Of a DNA stretch of 15,361 bases, positions 8,586 to 14,885 are shown in pieces (position 1 is the stretch's first letter; each line of letters opens with the position of its first letter). The position numbers and the translations under genes were made by a program. The notes under the pieces are model-generated. The model saw nothing but the letters and a program-made list of their open reading frames with translations. It searched no databases and had not been told where the DNA came from. This DNA comes from an uncultured Duganella sp. (GTDB taxonomy: Bacteria; Pseudomonadota; Gammaproteobacteria; Burkholderiales; Burkholderiaceae), in assembly GCA_946482635.1 (NCBI GenBank), contig CAMLSG010000131.1:1-15361 (forward strand), in the 5' to 3' direction.

Positions 8586-9494
8586 ATGAGTTTGCCAAAG
8601 AAGGTCAAGATTGTTGAAGTGGGCCCGCGCGACGGCCTGCAGAATGAAAAAGGCGACGTGCCGGCCGATGTGAAGATCGAGCTGGTGAACCGCCTGACGG
8701 AAGCGGGCTTCCCGAATATCGAAGCGGCTTCGTTTGTATCGCCAAAATGGGTGCCGCAGATGGCGACTTCGAAAGAGGTCATGGCCGGCATTACCCGCAA
8801 GCCGGGTGTGATCTATTCCGCGCTGACGCCGAATATGCAGGGCTTCGAAGCCGCGCTGGCGGCAGGCGCCGGCGAAGTGGTGATCTTCGGCGCTGCGTCG
8901 GAAGCTTTTTCGCAGAAGAACATCAACTGCTCGATCGCGGAATCGATCGAACGCTTCGTGCCGGTCGCGAAAGCGGCGAAGGATGCTGGCCTGCGCCTGC
9001 GTGCTTCGGTCAGCACGGCGTTTGGCTGTCCGTATCAAGGCGAGGTACCGCTGGATTCAGTGGCTTACGTTGTGGGCCGCATGCGCGACCTGGGCTGCGA
9101 CGAGATTGATATTGCCGACACTATCGGCGTGTCGACTCCGCGCAAGACGCAGGCGGTGATGGAGCGCGCGATCAAGGAATTCCGCGCCAACTCGCTGGCG
9201 GGCCACTTCCACGACACCTACGGCCAGGCGCTGGCGAATATCTACGCTTCGATGGAACTGGGGATCGAAATCTTCCATTCCTCGGTGTCTGGCCTGGGCG
9301 GCTGCCCATATGCGAAGGGCGCAACCGGCAACGTCGCCACCGAAGATGTGATCTACATGATGAATGGCCTCGGCATCGAGACCGGTGTAGATCTGGACAA
9401 GGTGGTTGATGCGGGCCAGTTCATTTCCAACTTCCTGGGCCGTAAGGCAGCCAGCCGCGCAGGCAATGCGATTGCCGCCAAACGCGCCGGCTGA
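8586..9494 (+). CDS. liuE: Hydroxymethylglutaryl-CoA lyase
   Basis: 302-aa TIM-barrel lyase that splits HMG-CoA into acetoacetate and acetyl-CoA, the last step of the leucine pathway. Residues known from human HMG-CoA lyase all map with an offset of 26: Arg15-Asp16 in EVGPRDGLQNE, Glu46 in IEAASFVSPKWVPQM, the metal-binding His207 and His209 in GHFHDTYGQ, the catalytic Cys240 in GLGGCPYAKGATGN, and Asn249. The ATG is 1 base after the ghrA stop. It is the last gene of this + strand run: a minus-strand gene ends 11 bases downstream, with no obvious terminator hairpin between them. Also called mvaB or hmgL. Confidence 0.96.
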   Translation: MSLPKKVKIVEVGPRDGLQNEKGDVPADVKIELVNRLTEAGFPNIEAASFVSPKWVPQMATSKEVMAGITRKPGVIYSALTPNMQGFEAALAAGAGEVVIFGAASEAFSQKNINCSIAESIERFVPVAKAAKDAGLRLRASVSTAFGCPYQGEVPLDSVAYVVGRMRDLGCDEIDIADTIGVSTPRKTQAVMERAIKEFRANSLAGHFHDTYGQALANIYASMELGIEIFHSSVSGLGGCPYAKGATGNVATEDVIYMMNGLGIETGVDLDKVVDAGQFISNFLGRKAASRAGNAIAAKRAG

Positions 9495-9505
9495 CGCATC
9501 GCCAA

Positions 9506-10219
9506 CTAAGTCTCGTCCGAGCGGCCGCGCAGCAGGAATACTGCCAGTAGCGTGGCCGCTGCGCGCTGCAGCGATTGCCAGTTAGGCGTTGCGAACAGCG
9601 TTTCAAGCCGCGGCAGGGGATGCGGCGCGCCGTCCGCGATTTCACTCCACACACGCGCGAACTGTGCGATGCCGTTGCGTTCTTCCGCCGAGAAGACAGG
9701 TTCAGTGAAATGCTGCTTCCAGTCCGGCGTTACCCAGTCTTCCCATTGGTTCAACACTTCGTCGGCGGCCGACATGGCCGGCGCTGACGCTTGCAGCTGG
9801 CGTTGCGCGTCGAAAGAACTGGCCAGTTCCAGGTATTCGATGATGCGGTTGCGCACGCGGCGCAGGCCGACTGGCTGCTCGGGAACGGAAGCGCGCGGGG
9901 TGCGCAGCCAGTAATACAAATCGTAGTTGGTGGCGCTGTCCGGCGCCGAGCCTTCCGGGAGATCGGCTTTTTGCTGCCACAGCGGGAACCAGTGCGGATC
10001 GCGTATATGCTCAGCGCCTGTAGCGGCGCCGCCGAACTGCACGTATCGCACTTGAGCTTCAGCCAGGCTGTGCACATTTGCGCCGCTGGCCAGGAAGGGA
10101 GAGTAGAGTTGCGGCAGGTCGTCGTGCCAGTCGCAGACCGGGCACGTTGCAAGTGAACCGGGGGCGCCGGCGAAGGTGGCGTATCCGCAGCAAGGGCAGG
10201 TGTACATGGCGCTGATCAT
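9506..10219 (-). CDS. CPCC-type cysteine-rich protein, function unknown
   Basis: 237-aa predicted cytoplasmic protein. The N-terminal ~70 residues match the cysteine-rich CPCC domain (Pfam Cys_rich_CPCC, from memory). CPCC falls at residues 8-11 and CPVC at 26-29, followed by WHDD, then SGANVHSLAEAQVRYVQFGG, the conserved tail of that domain. The two Cys pairs look like a zinc site. Residues ~75-237 are mostly helical and charged or aromatic, and I recognise no family; they are a long extension for a domain often found in short proteins. The start at 10219 is not firm: a second ATG at 10207 (MYTCPCC) lies nearer the conserved part, and neither has a clear Shine-Dalgarno sequence. It converges with liuE and lies downstream of tRNA-Pro on the same strand. 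Confidence 0.8.
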   Translation of the reverse strand: MISAMYTCPCCGYATFAGAPGSLATCPVCDWHDDLPQLYSPFLASGANVHSLAEAQVRYVQFGGAATGAEHIRDPHWFPLWQQKADLPEGSAPDSATNYDLYYWLRTPRASVPEQPVGLRRVRNRIIEYLELASSFDAQRQLQASAPAMSAADEVLNQWEDWVTPDWKQHFTEPVFSAEERNGIAQFARVWSEIADGAPHPLPRLETLFATPNWQSLQRAAATLLAVFLLRGRSDET

Positions 10220-10221
10220 AA

Positions 10222-10237
10222 TGCAGCAAATGCTGCA
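10222..10237. repeat. Perfect inverted repeat in front of the CPCC gene
   Basis: TGCAGCA-AA-TGCTGCA is a 7-bp perfect inverted repeat with a 2-base centre, ending 2 bases before the ATG at 10219. It occupies the place where a ribosome binding site would be. It could be an operator, or chance in GC-rich DNA with CTG/CAG repeats; a hairpin with a 2-base loop would be strained. Confidence 0.45.
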
Positions 10238-10238
10238 G

Positions 10239-10274
10239 AAAAAAAAAAGACCTGCACGAATGCAGGTCTTTTTT
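10239..10274 (-). terminator. Intrinsic terminator of tRNA-Pro (sequence symmetric, usable on both strands)
   Basis: An 8-bp perfect stem (GACCTGCA / TGCAGGTC) has a 4-base loop, TTCG on the minus strand. A run of ten A precedes it and six T follow it on the + strand. On the minus strand the ten A become a long T tract right after the hairpin, about 8 bases after the tRNA 3' end. That is the classic rho-independent form for ending the tRNA transcript. Confidence 0.9.
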
Positions 10275-10282
10275 CTGAAACT

Positions 10283-10359
10283 TGGTCGGAGTACAAGGAT
10301 TCGAACCTTGGACCCTCTGCTCCCAAAGCAGATGCGCTACCGGGCTGCGCTACACTCCG
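10283..10359 (-). tRNA. tRNA-Pro, anticodon UGG
   Basis: Read on the minus strand this is a 77-base cloverleaf. The acceptor arm CGGAGTG pairs with TACTCCG (last pair G-T). The D-arm is GCGC with loop AGCCCGGTA. The anticodon stem TCTGC/GCAGA encloses loop TTTGGGA, which gives anticodon TGG at positions 34-36. The T-arm is CAAGG-TTCGAAT-CCTTG. The discriminator base is A and CCA is encoded. First base C and the UGG anticodon match the bacterial proline tRNA type that reads CCA and other CCN codons (E. coli proM class). Promoter and terminator flank it closely, so it is a single-tRNA transcription unit. Confidence 0.96.
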
Positions 10360-10369
10360 AAGAAGCAAG

Positions 10370-10398
10370 ATAATACAAGCTGGGTTGGGGATCGTCAA
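10370..10398 (-). promoter_or_regulatory. Sigma70 promoter of tRNA-Pro
   Basis: On the minus strand, TTGACG (10398-10393) and TATTAT (10375-10370) are spaced by exactly 17 bases. The predicted start is near 10363, only a few bases before the mature tRNA 5' end at 10359. The -35 region lies inside imperfect inverted repeats (GGGTTG 10382-10387 with CAACCC 10396-10401, and an overlapping TTGGGG/CCCCAA pairing), which also form the leader side of the + strand gene at 10427. Confidence 0.85.
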
Positions 10399-10426
10399 CC
10401 CCCAATTTAAAAGTTGGAGAATTTTG

Positions 10427-10987
10427 ATGCCCTATCGAACGCCCAGGTGGCGTATTGCGGTCGGTATCGTTATTTCTTTGCTACTGCATGCGGCAGCGGT
10501 GGTTTTCGTGCGCCTGCCTGAGCCGCGCAATGTGGCCGACACGCGCAACTGGATGACGCAAGTGGAGGTAAGGATAGTTCCACCGGCTCCGCCGCCAGAG
10601 CCTGCTCCGGAAGTCGAGCAAAGGCCCGAACGCGTTGCGGTCGCCGAACCGCGCCGCCAGCCGCGTCGTACAGAGCCGCGCAGGGATGCTTCCAAAGAGG
10701 AATCCGATACTGCAGTCCAGCCGGCGCGCGAATCGACGCTGGTCCTGAGTCCTGCCGAACCGGGCACAACGACGCATTTCGACCGCGAAGCCGCCAAAGC
10801 CGCCGCCCGCGATATAGCCGGGGAGCTGGAAACGGCCCCGCTCAAAATACGCGAAACCAGGGACGAGAAGCTTGCGCGGCAAATCCAGAACGCCGCCCGC
10901 CCCAATTGCAAGGACGGCATCCCCGGCGGCCTGCTGGCCCCGCTCTACCTGATGATGGACAAGAAAGACAGCGGCTGCAAATGGTAA
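10427..10987 (+). CDS. Small membrane-anchored protein with TonB-like layout, function unknown
   Basis: 186 aa. A short basic N-terminus is followed by one hydrophobic segment (about residues 9-28, VGIVISLLLHAAAVVFV) with no signal-peptidase or lipobox site. A periplasmic Pro/Arg/Glu-rich linker (about 50-90) comes next, then a compact C-terminal tail with two Cys (161, 184) in ARPNCKDG and DSGCKW. Layout and the early SLLLHAAAV resemble TonB/TolA-type anchors, but the folded TonB C-terminal domain is absent. I recall similar short proteins in Massilia-type genomes ending in a Cys-Lys-Trp motif; this is memory, not a search. The start at 10427 is set by GGAG (10416-10419), 7 bases upstream. 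An upstream in-frame ATG at 10385 lacks a ribosome binding site and adds a non-membrane tail. Confidence 0.7.
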   Translation: MPYRTPRWRIAVGIVISLLLHAAAVVFVRLPEPRNVADTRNWMTQVEVRIVPPAPPPEPAPEVEQRPERVAVAEPRRQPRRTEPRRDASKEESDTAVQPARESTLVLSPAEPGTTTHFDREAAKAAARDIAGELETAPLKIRETRDEKLARQIQNAARPNCKDGIPGGLLAPLYLMMDKKDSGCKW

Positions 10988-11014
10988 AAATGGGGTACGT
11001 CCCCATTTTTTTTT
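10986..11014. terminator. Bidirectional terminator between convergent genes
   Basis: AAAAATGGGG and CCCCATTTTT form a 10-bp stem with loop TACGT, with extra T on the right (to 11014). It overlaps the stop codons of the + gene (10985-10987) and of rsmI (11013-11015). A-rich and T-rich flanks let it end transcripts from both sides. Confidence 0.85.
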
Positions 11015-11915
11015 ACTGCTTGAGCTCGAGTGCGCGGTCGTAGAGTGCGTTCTTTTTCTTGCCGGTGATTTGGGCGGCAAGGGTGGCGGCTTGCTTGACG
11101 GGCAATTCGGCGAGCAGAATCTGCAGGATGCGGTCGGTTTCGGCGTCCTGGCCTTCGTCCGCAGGCGGGGCGCCTTCGACCAGCACTACGAACTCGCCTT
11201 TTTCATGGTTGGCGTCGGATTTCAGCCAGGCTACTGCTTCACCCAGCGGGCAGCGGTGGATCTGCTCGAACAGCTTGGTGACTTCTCGGGCGAACACGAC
11301 CTGGCGTGCGGCGCCGAAGGCTTCGGCCAGCGCTTGGGCGCACTCGACTATACGGTGCGGGGCTTCGTAAAACACCAGCGTCGCTGGCGCGGCTGCCAAT
11401 CCTTGCAGCACCGCCTCGCGCTGCTTGGCCTTCGATGGCAAAAAACCAATAAAGTGGAACTGGTCGTTCACCAGGCCGCTGGCCGACAGCGCGGCCACGG
11501 CGGCCGAAGCGCCCGGCAGGGGGATCACGCGCAGGCCGGCGGCGCGCACCGCGTCCACGATCCTGGCGCCGGGATCGGATACAGCCGGGGTACCGGCATC
11601 CGACACCAGCGCAATGCGCTCGCCGGCCTGCAGCCGGGCAATCAGGCCTTCCGCCGCTTCGCGCTCGTTGTGCATGTGGGCTGCGACCAGGGGCTTGTGC
11701 AAGCCGAAGCGATTCATGAGCTGGGCCGTGTTGCGCGTGTCCTCGCAAGCTACCGCGTCAACCAGCGACAGCACATGCAAGGCACGCAGGCTAATGTCAG
11801 TAACATTGCCAATTGGCGTAGCCACCACGTATAAAGATGCCGTAGGATAGTTCTGGTGGACGGTCTCGCCGAGGATTGGCAATGCGGCGAGCGGGCTGGA
11901 ATCTTGTGCTGTCAT
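11013..11915 (-). CDS. rsmI: 16S rRNA (cytidine1402-2'-O)-methyltransferase RsmI
   Basis: 300-aa SAM-dependent methyltransferase of the tetrapyrrole-methylase fold. It adds the 2'-O-methyl group to C1402 of 16S rRNA in the decoding centre (E. coli RsmI/YraL). Family motifs are LYVVATPIGNVTDISLRAL (28-46), CEDTRNT (57-63), LVSDAGTPAVSDPG (103-116), LPGASAAVAALSASGL, FHFIGFLP (153-160) and YEAPHRI. The C-terminal part ends KKNALYDRALELK, typical of the family. The N-terminus is about 15-25 residues longer than the E. coli protein. The start at 11915 has no clear Shine-Dalgarno sequence, but no better ATG or GTG precedes the conserved region. It is divergent from the LpoA-like gene (start codons 11 bases apart), an order also found in E. 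coli (yraL/yraM). Confidence 0.95.
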   Translation of the reverse strand: MTAQDSSPLAALPILGETVHQNYPTASLYVVATPIGNVTDISLRALHVLSLVDAVACEDTRNTAQLMNRFGLHKPLVAAHMHNEREAAEGLIARLQAGERIALVSDAGTPAVSDPGARIVDAVRAAGLRVIPLPGASAAVAALSASGLVNDQFHFIGFLPSKAKQREAVLQGLAAAPATLVFYEAPHRIVECAQALAEAFGAARQVVFAREVTKLFEQIHRCPLGEAVAWLKSDANHEKGEFVVLVEGAPPADEGQDAETDRILQILLAELPVKQAATLAAQITGKKKNALYDRALELKQ

Positions 11916-11926
11916 TTGGGGGAAGG

Positions 11927-13234
11927 ATGCAGTTTAAAAATATCAAAAATCTGATACTCGGCGTTGCCACGGCCATGTTGGCCAGCGCTTGCAGCACGCC
12001 GTGCGATGCGCCCGGGGGATTGTGCGCGCCAATCACTTCGGTGACAAGTGCGCCGCCTGCCGTTGCCAAGGCGCCGCGGCCGAAACCTCCGGCGCCGCCG
12101 CCTGAGCCGGAAGTCGTAGTCGAGACGTTCTCGGTGCCGTCGCCGGAAGATGCAGCGCGGCCGCCCTCCATCATGCAGGTCATCCCGCAACCTGCGGAGA
12201 AGGCCGACGGCAAGCAGGTTTATCGCATCGCACTGCTGCTGCCGCTGCGTTCGGAAGCGCTGGGACGCGCGGCCGATGCCTTGCGCGCTGGTTTCATGGC
12301 GGCGCTGGAGCGCGACAGCCATGGCTTTGAAGTCAATGTGGTGGAAACCGGCGATTCGCCGCAGGAGGTGCTGTCGGCCTACGTTACGGCCCAGGAAAAG
12401 AACGATATGGTGGTTGGTCCCCTGGCCCGTTCCGCCGTCACCGCCATTGCATCGAGCCCGCTGGTGGAAAAGCCGACCATCGCGCTGAACCACCCGGAAC
12501 TGCGGGGCGATCCCCAGCTTCCGCCACAAATGCTGGCGATCGGCCTGTCAATCGAGGATGAGGCACGCCAGGTGGCCGAGTGGGGCGCTCGCGAGAACCC
12601 TTCCGCCAAGGCGCTGGTCATTTCCGGCAATTCGTCCTGGCAGAAGCGCATTGCCGGCGCCATGTCGGCACAGTTGCAGCGCCTGGGCCTGCGCCCGCGC
12701 AACGTTGACCTGACCCCGCTCAATGGCTACCTGCAGGATTCGGAGCTGGTGGCCTTGCGCACCCGCCTGCAAAGCGAGCCAGCAGGCGTGCTGTTCGCGG
12801 CCCTGGACCCGGACCAGGTACGCCAGCTGAAAATCGCGCTCTCGGCCCCGCCGCTGGGCGATATTCCGCTGTATGGCACGTCGTCCCTGAATCCGGGCCG
12901 CAGCATGTACCGCGCCGGGCCGGAGCTGGATGGCGTGCGCCTGCTCGACCTGCCATGGCTGGTGCAGCGCGACCATCCGGCAGTGATGACGTACCCGCAA
13001 CCGGTGCCGCGCGACGAAGCGCGGATCAGCGCCGACATGGAACGGGTCTATGCACTCGGCATTGATGCCTTCCGCATTGCCCGCGAGATCGCGATCCAGC
13101 CGCAGCGCCGCTTCCAGCTCGATGGCGTGACCGGCCAGCTGATCATCGATTTCGGCACCGGACCATCCTGGTTCGAGCGAGCCGAAGTGCCGGCCGAGTA
13201 CCGCAACGGCGTGCCGGTACCAATCACCCAATAA
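11927..13234 (+). CDS. LpoA/LppC-like lipoprotein (penicillin-binding protein activator family), short form
   Basis: 435-aa predicted lipoprotein. The signal peptide (1-21) ends in a lipobox-like LASAC with Cys22 as the lipidated residue. A Pro-rich linker (about 43-63) precedes a periplasmic-binding-protein fold (about 99-425), seen in YRIALLLPLRSEALGRAADALR, NDMVVGPLARSAV and IALNHP. In E. coli the LpoA gene sits in the same place and activates PBP1a. That protein is ~680 aa with an N-terminal TPR domain, which is absent here, so PBP activation is inferred from family and position only. The start is chosen at 11927 because it yields a clean lipoprotein signal and follows GGGGAAGG; an upstream in-frame ATG at 11876 would bury the signal. 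No Asp at +2 (Ser), so outer-membrane sorting is expected. Confidence 0.85.
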   Translation: MQFKNIKNLILGVATAMLASACSTPCDAPGGLCAPITSVTSAPPAVAKAPRPKPPAPPPEPEVVVETFSVPSPEDAARPPSIMQVIPQPAEKADGKQVYRIALLLPLRSEALGRAADALRAGFMAALERDSHGFEVNVVETGDSPQEVLSAYVTAQEKNDMVVGPLARSAVTAIASSPLVEKPTIALNHPELRGDPQLPPQMLAIGLSIEDEARQVAEWGARENPSAKALVISGNSSWQKRIAGAMSAQLQRLGLRPRNVDLTPLNGYLQDSELVALRTRLQSEPAGVLFAALDPDQVRQLKIALSAPPLGDIPLYGTSSLNPGRSMYRAGPELDGVRLLDLPWLVQRDHPAVMTYPQPVPRDEARISADMERVYALGIDAFRIAREIAIQPQRRFQLDGVTGQLIIDFGTGPSWFERAEVPAEYRNGVPVPITQ

Positions 13235-13243
13235 GGCAAGCGC

Positions 13244-13600
13244 ATGCCCCGCACCGAATTGCAGGAAATCGGCCGGGGCGGCGAAGAACGCGCCCTGGCT
13301 TTCCTGCAGCGGCAGGGGTTAACGCTGGTTGAGCGCAATTTCCTGTGCAAGACGGGGGAGCTGGACCTGGTCATGCGCGATGGCGATCACCTGGTGTTCG
13401 TTGAGGTCCGGGAACGCAATAATCCCCGCTTTGGCGGCGCTGCCGCCAGCATTTCCCCCGCCAAGCAGCGCCGCATCCTGCGCGCCGCCAAGTTTTACCT
13501 GCTGCGTTTTGCCAAAATGCCACCATGTCGAATTGACGTGGTGGCAATAGACGGCGAGCGCATCAATTGGCTGCGCAACGCTATCATTGATCAAATGTAA
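13244..13600 (+). CDS. YraN family (UPF0102) nuclease-like protein
   Basis: 118-aa protein of the YraN family, with a restriction-endonuclease-like fold. Visible motifs are the early GRGGEERALAFLQRQGL helix, RNFLCKTGELDLV with Glu39 and Asp41, and VFVEVRERNN with Glu54 and Arg56 (often Lys in relatives), which together form the usual E-D-ExK-like site. PAKQRRILRAAKFYL is the next conserved block. Biochemical function is not settled in the family. Members often sit between lpoA and diaA, as here. The start ATG is 9 bases after the lpoA-like stop, with a weak AAGG upstream. Length is normal. Confidence 0.93.
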   Translation: MPRTELQEIGRGGEERALAFLQRQGLTLVERNFLCKTGELDLVMRDGDHLVFVEVRERNNPRFGGAAASISPAKQRRILRAAKFYLLRFAKMPPCRIDVVAIDGERINWLRNAIIDQM

Positions 13601-13642
13601 GCATTTTTAACAGCGCTTGTGAGGCCCGCCGAGCCACTGCAC

Positions 13643-13648
13643 TATAAT
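13643..13648 (+). promoter_or_regulatory. Perfect -10 box just before the SIS gene
   Basis: TATAAT lies 10 bases before the ATG at 13659, in a 58-base AT-richer gap after yraN. A start near 13654-13656 leaves a leader of only 3-5 bases. The -35 is poor: TTGTGA (13617-13622) is at a 20-base spacing, and TGAGGC (13620-13625) at 17. Confidence 0.55.
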
Positions 13649-13658
13649 TACGCACACT

Positions 13659-14255
13659 ATGACCAATCAACGCATCCTCTCGCACTTCCACGAAAGTGCC
13701 GAAATCAAGATCCAGTCCGCAACCGTCCTGGCGCAGCCTATCGCGCAAGCTGTGGACCTGATGTTCTCCGCCCTCTCGAACGGCAACAAGATCCTGGCTT
13801 GCGGCAACGGCGGCTCGGCGGCTGACGCCCAGCACTTTGCTGCGGAGTTGGTAGGCCGTTTCGAGCGTGAGCGCTTCCCGCTGCCGGCCATTTCGCTGGC
13901 AACCGATACCTCCATCCTGACCGCTGTGGCCAACGACTACAGCTACCGCGAGATCTTCTCCAAGCAGGTGCAGGCGTTCGGCCAGGCTGGCGACATCCTG
14001 CTGGCGATTTCCACTTCGGGCAATTCGGCCAACGTGATGGCCGCAATCGAGGCGGCGCTGGAACGTGAGATGCGCGTAGTGGCACTGACCGGCAAGGGCG
14101 GCGGCGCAATCGGCAAGATGCTGACCGACGCCGACGTGCATATCTGCGTGCCGGCAGACCGTACCGCCCGTATCCAGGAAGTCCACCTGGTGACCATCCA
14201 TTGCATTTGCGACGGCATCGACGTCGCCCTGTTCGGAGGAGATGTAAATGAATAA
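13659..14255 (+). CDS. SIS-domain protein, DiaA/GmhA (phosphoheptose isomerase) family
   Basis: 198-aa single SIS-domain protein, probably a homotetramer. Position (after yraN, before the BON lipoprotein) is that of E. coli diaA, which binds DnaA and times replication. Sequence has the family blocks [35 protein letters not shown] and [16 protein letters not shown]. Compared from memory with E. coli GmhA, it keeps the catalytic Glu (Glu63, GmhA Glu65) and His (His181, GmhA His180). E. coli DiaA has Ser and Asn there. It also keeps a C-terminal Leu-Phe (191-192), matching the DiaA residues reported for DnaA contact. The product could therefore be an isomerase, a DiaA, or both. No ribosome binding site is visible before the ATG; see the -10 box at 13643. 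Confidence 0.88.
   Translation: MTNQRILSHFHESAEIKIQSATVLAQPIAQAVDLMFSALSNGNKILACGNGGSAADAQHFAAELVGRFERERFPLPAISLATDTSILTAVANDYSYREIFSKQVQAFGQAGDILLAISTSGNSANVMAAIEAALEREMRVVALTGKGGGAIGKMLTDADVHICVPADRTARIQEVHLVTIHCICDGIDVALFGGDVNE
14235..14241 (+). promoter_or_regulatory. Strong ribosome binding site for the BON lipoprotein gene
   Basis: GGAGGAG lies inside the SIS gene, 6 bases before the ATG at 14248. It fixes that start and indicates coupled translation across the 8-base gene overlap. Confidence 0.8.
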
Positions 14256-14877
14256 AGCCCGTCCACTTTCGCTGGCCGTGATGGCCGCGGTCCTGGCGAG
14301 CACCACCCTGTCCGCTTGCGCCCCGATCATCGTTGGCGGCGCGGTTGCAGGTACCCTTGCGGCGTCCGATCGCCGCACCCTGGGCGCGCAGACTGAAGAC
14401 AAGTCGATCGTTGTGAAGGCCGAGGTGAAAATGCCTAACATCGCCGGCAAGAGCGCCCACGTCAACGTGAACAGCTTTAACCGCCGCGTGCTGCTGACCG
14501 GCGAGGTGCCAGACGACGAGACCAAGGCCAAGGTAGAGCGCGAAGTGCGCGCCATCGACGGCGTGCAGAACGTGACCAATGAACTGGAAGTGGGCTTCTC
14601 CTCCAGCTACACCTCGCGTTCCAACGATGCGCTGATCACTTCCAAGGTCAAACTGAGCCTGGCTGATGCCAAGGACATTTCGGCCAACTCCTTCAAGGTC
14701 GTAACCGAGAAGGGCGCTGTTTTCCTGATGGGCCGCGTGACCCAGCGTGAAGGTACGCAGGCGGCCGATATCGCGCGCGGCGTGGCCGGCGTGACCAAGG
14801 TCGTTAAAGTGTTCGAGTACATTTCCGAGGACGACGTCAAGCAATACCAGCCGTCCCAGCAGGCTTCGCAAGGCTAA
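14248..14877 (+). CDS. dolP: Dual-BON-domain outer-membrane lipoprotein, DolP (YraP) type
   Basis: 209-aa lipoprotein. The signal peptide ends in LSAC with lipidated Cys24, followed by Ala (outer-membrane type). Then come a glycine/alanine segment [24 protein letters not shown], as in E. coli DolP, and two BON domains (about 51-118 and 126-195). Each shows the fold's VLLTGEV / VFLMGRV strand and a GVQNVTNEL / GVTKVVKVF end. DolP protects envelope integrity at division sites by binding anionic phospholipid. The lipid-contacting Trp of E. coli DolP (Trp127 in NDTWITTK, from memory) is Ala128 here (NDALITSK). It overlaps the SIS gene by 8 bases, the same order as E. coli diaA-dolP. The C-terminus has a Gln/Ser-rich tail beyond the E. 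coli protein. Confidence 0.92.
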   Translation: MNKARPLSLAVMAAVLASTTLSACAPIIVGGAVAGTLAASDRRTLGAQTEDKSIVVKAEVKMPNIAGKSAHVNVNSFNRRVLLTGEVPDDETKAKVEREVRAIDGVQNVTNELEVGFSSSYTSRSNDALITSKVKLSLADAKDISANSFKVVTEKGAVFLMGRVTQREGTQAADIARGVAGVTKVVKVFEYISEDDVKQYQPSQQASQG

Positions 14878-14885
14878 GAAATATC

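Noticed and set aside
10176..10373. + strand open frame of 65 codons across the tRNA region
   Set aside because: It reads through the terminator hairpin and the antisense of tRNA-Pro, so it is not a plausible protein.
10385..10426. Upstream ATG giving a 14-residue longer form of the TonB-like protein
   Set aside because: No ribosome binding site; it lies inside the tRNA promoter region. GGAG fits the ATG at 10427.
10360..10426. Possible + strand promoter (TTGGGG ... TTTAAA) for the gene at 10427
   Set aside because: The spacing is only 15 bases and both hexamers are weak, so I do not list it as a feature.
11070..11834. + strand open frame of 254 codons opposite rsmI
   Set aside because: It is the shadow of rsmI, whose motifs are complete on the minus strand.
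11876..11905. Possible lpoA promoter TTGGCA with AATCTT
   Set aside because: The -10 match is poor and the spacing is 18 bases; chance match not excluded.
12548..14871. Minus-strand open frames opposite the lpoA-like, yraN, SIS and dolP genes
   Set aside because: Composition like other antisense shadows, and conserved genes lie on the + strand throughout.
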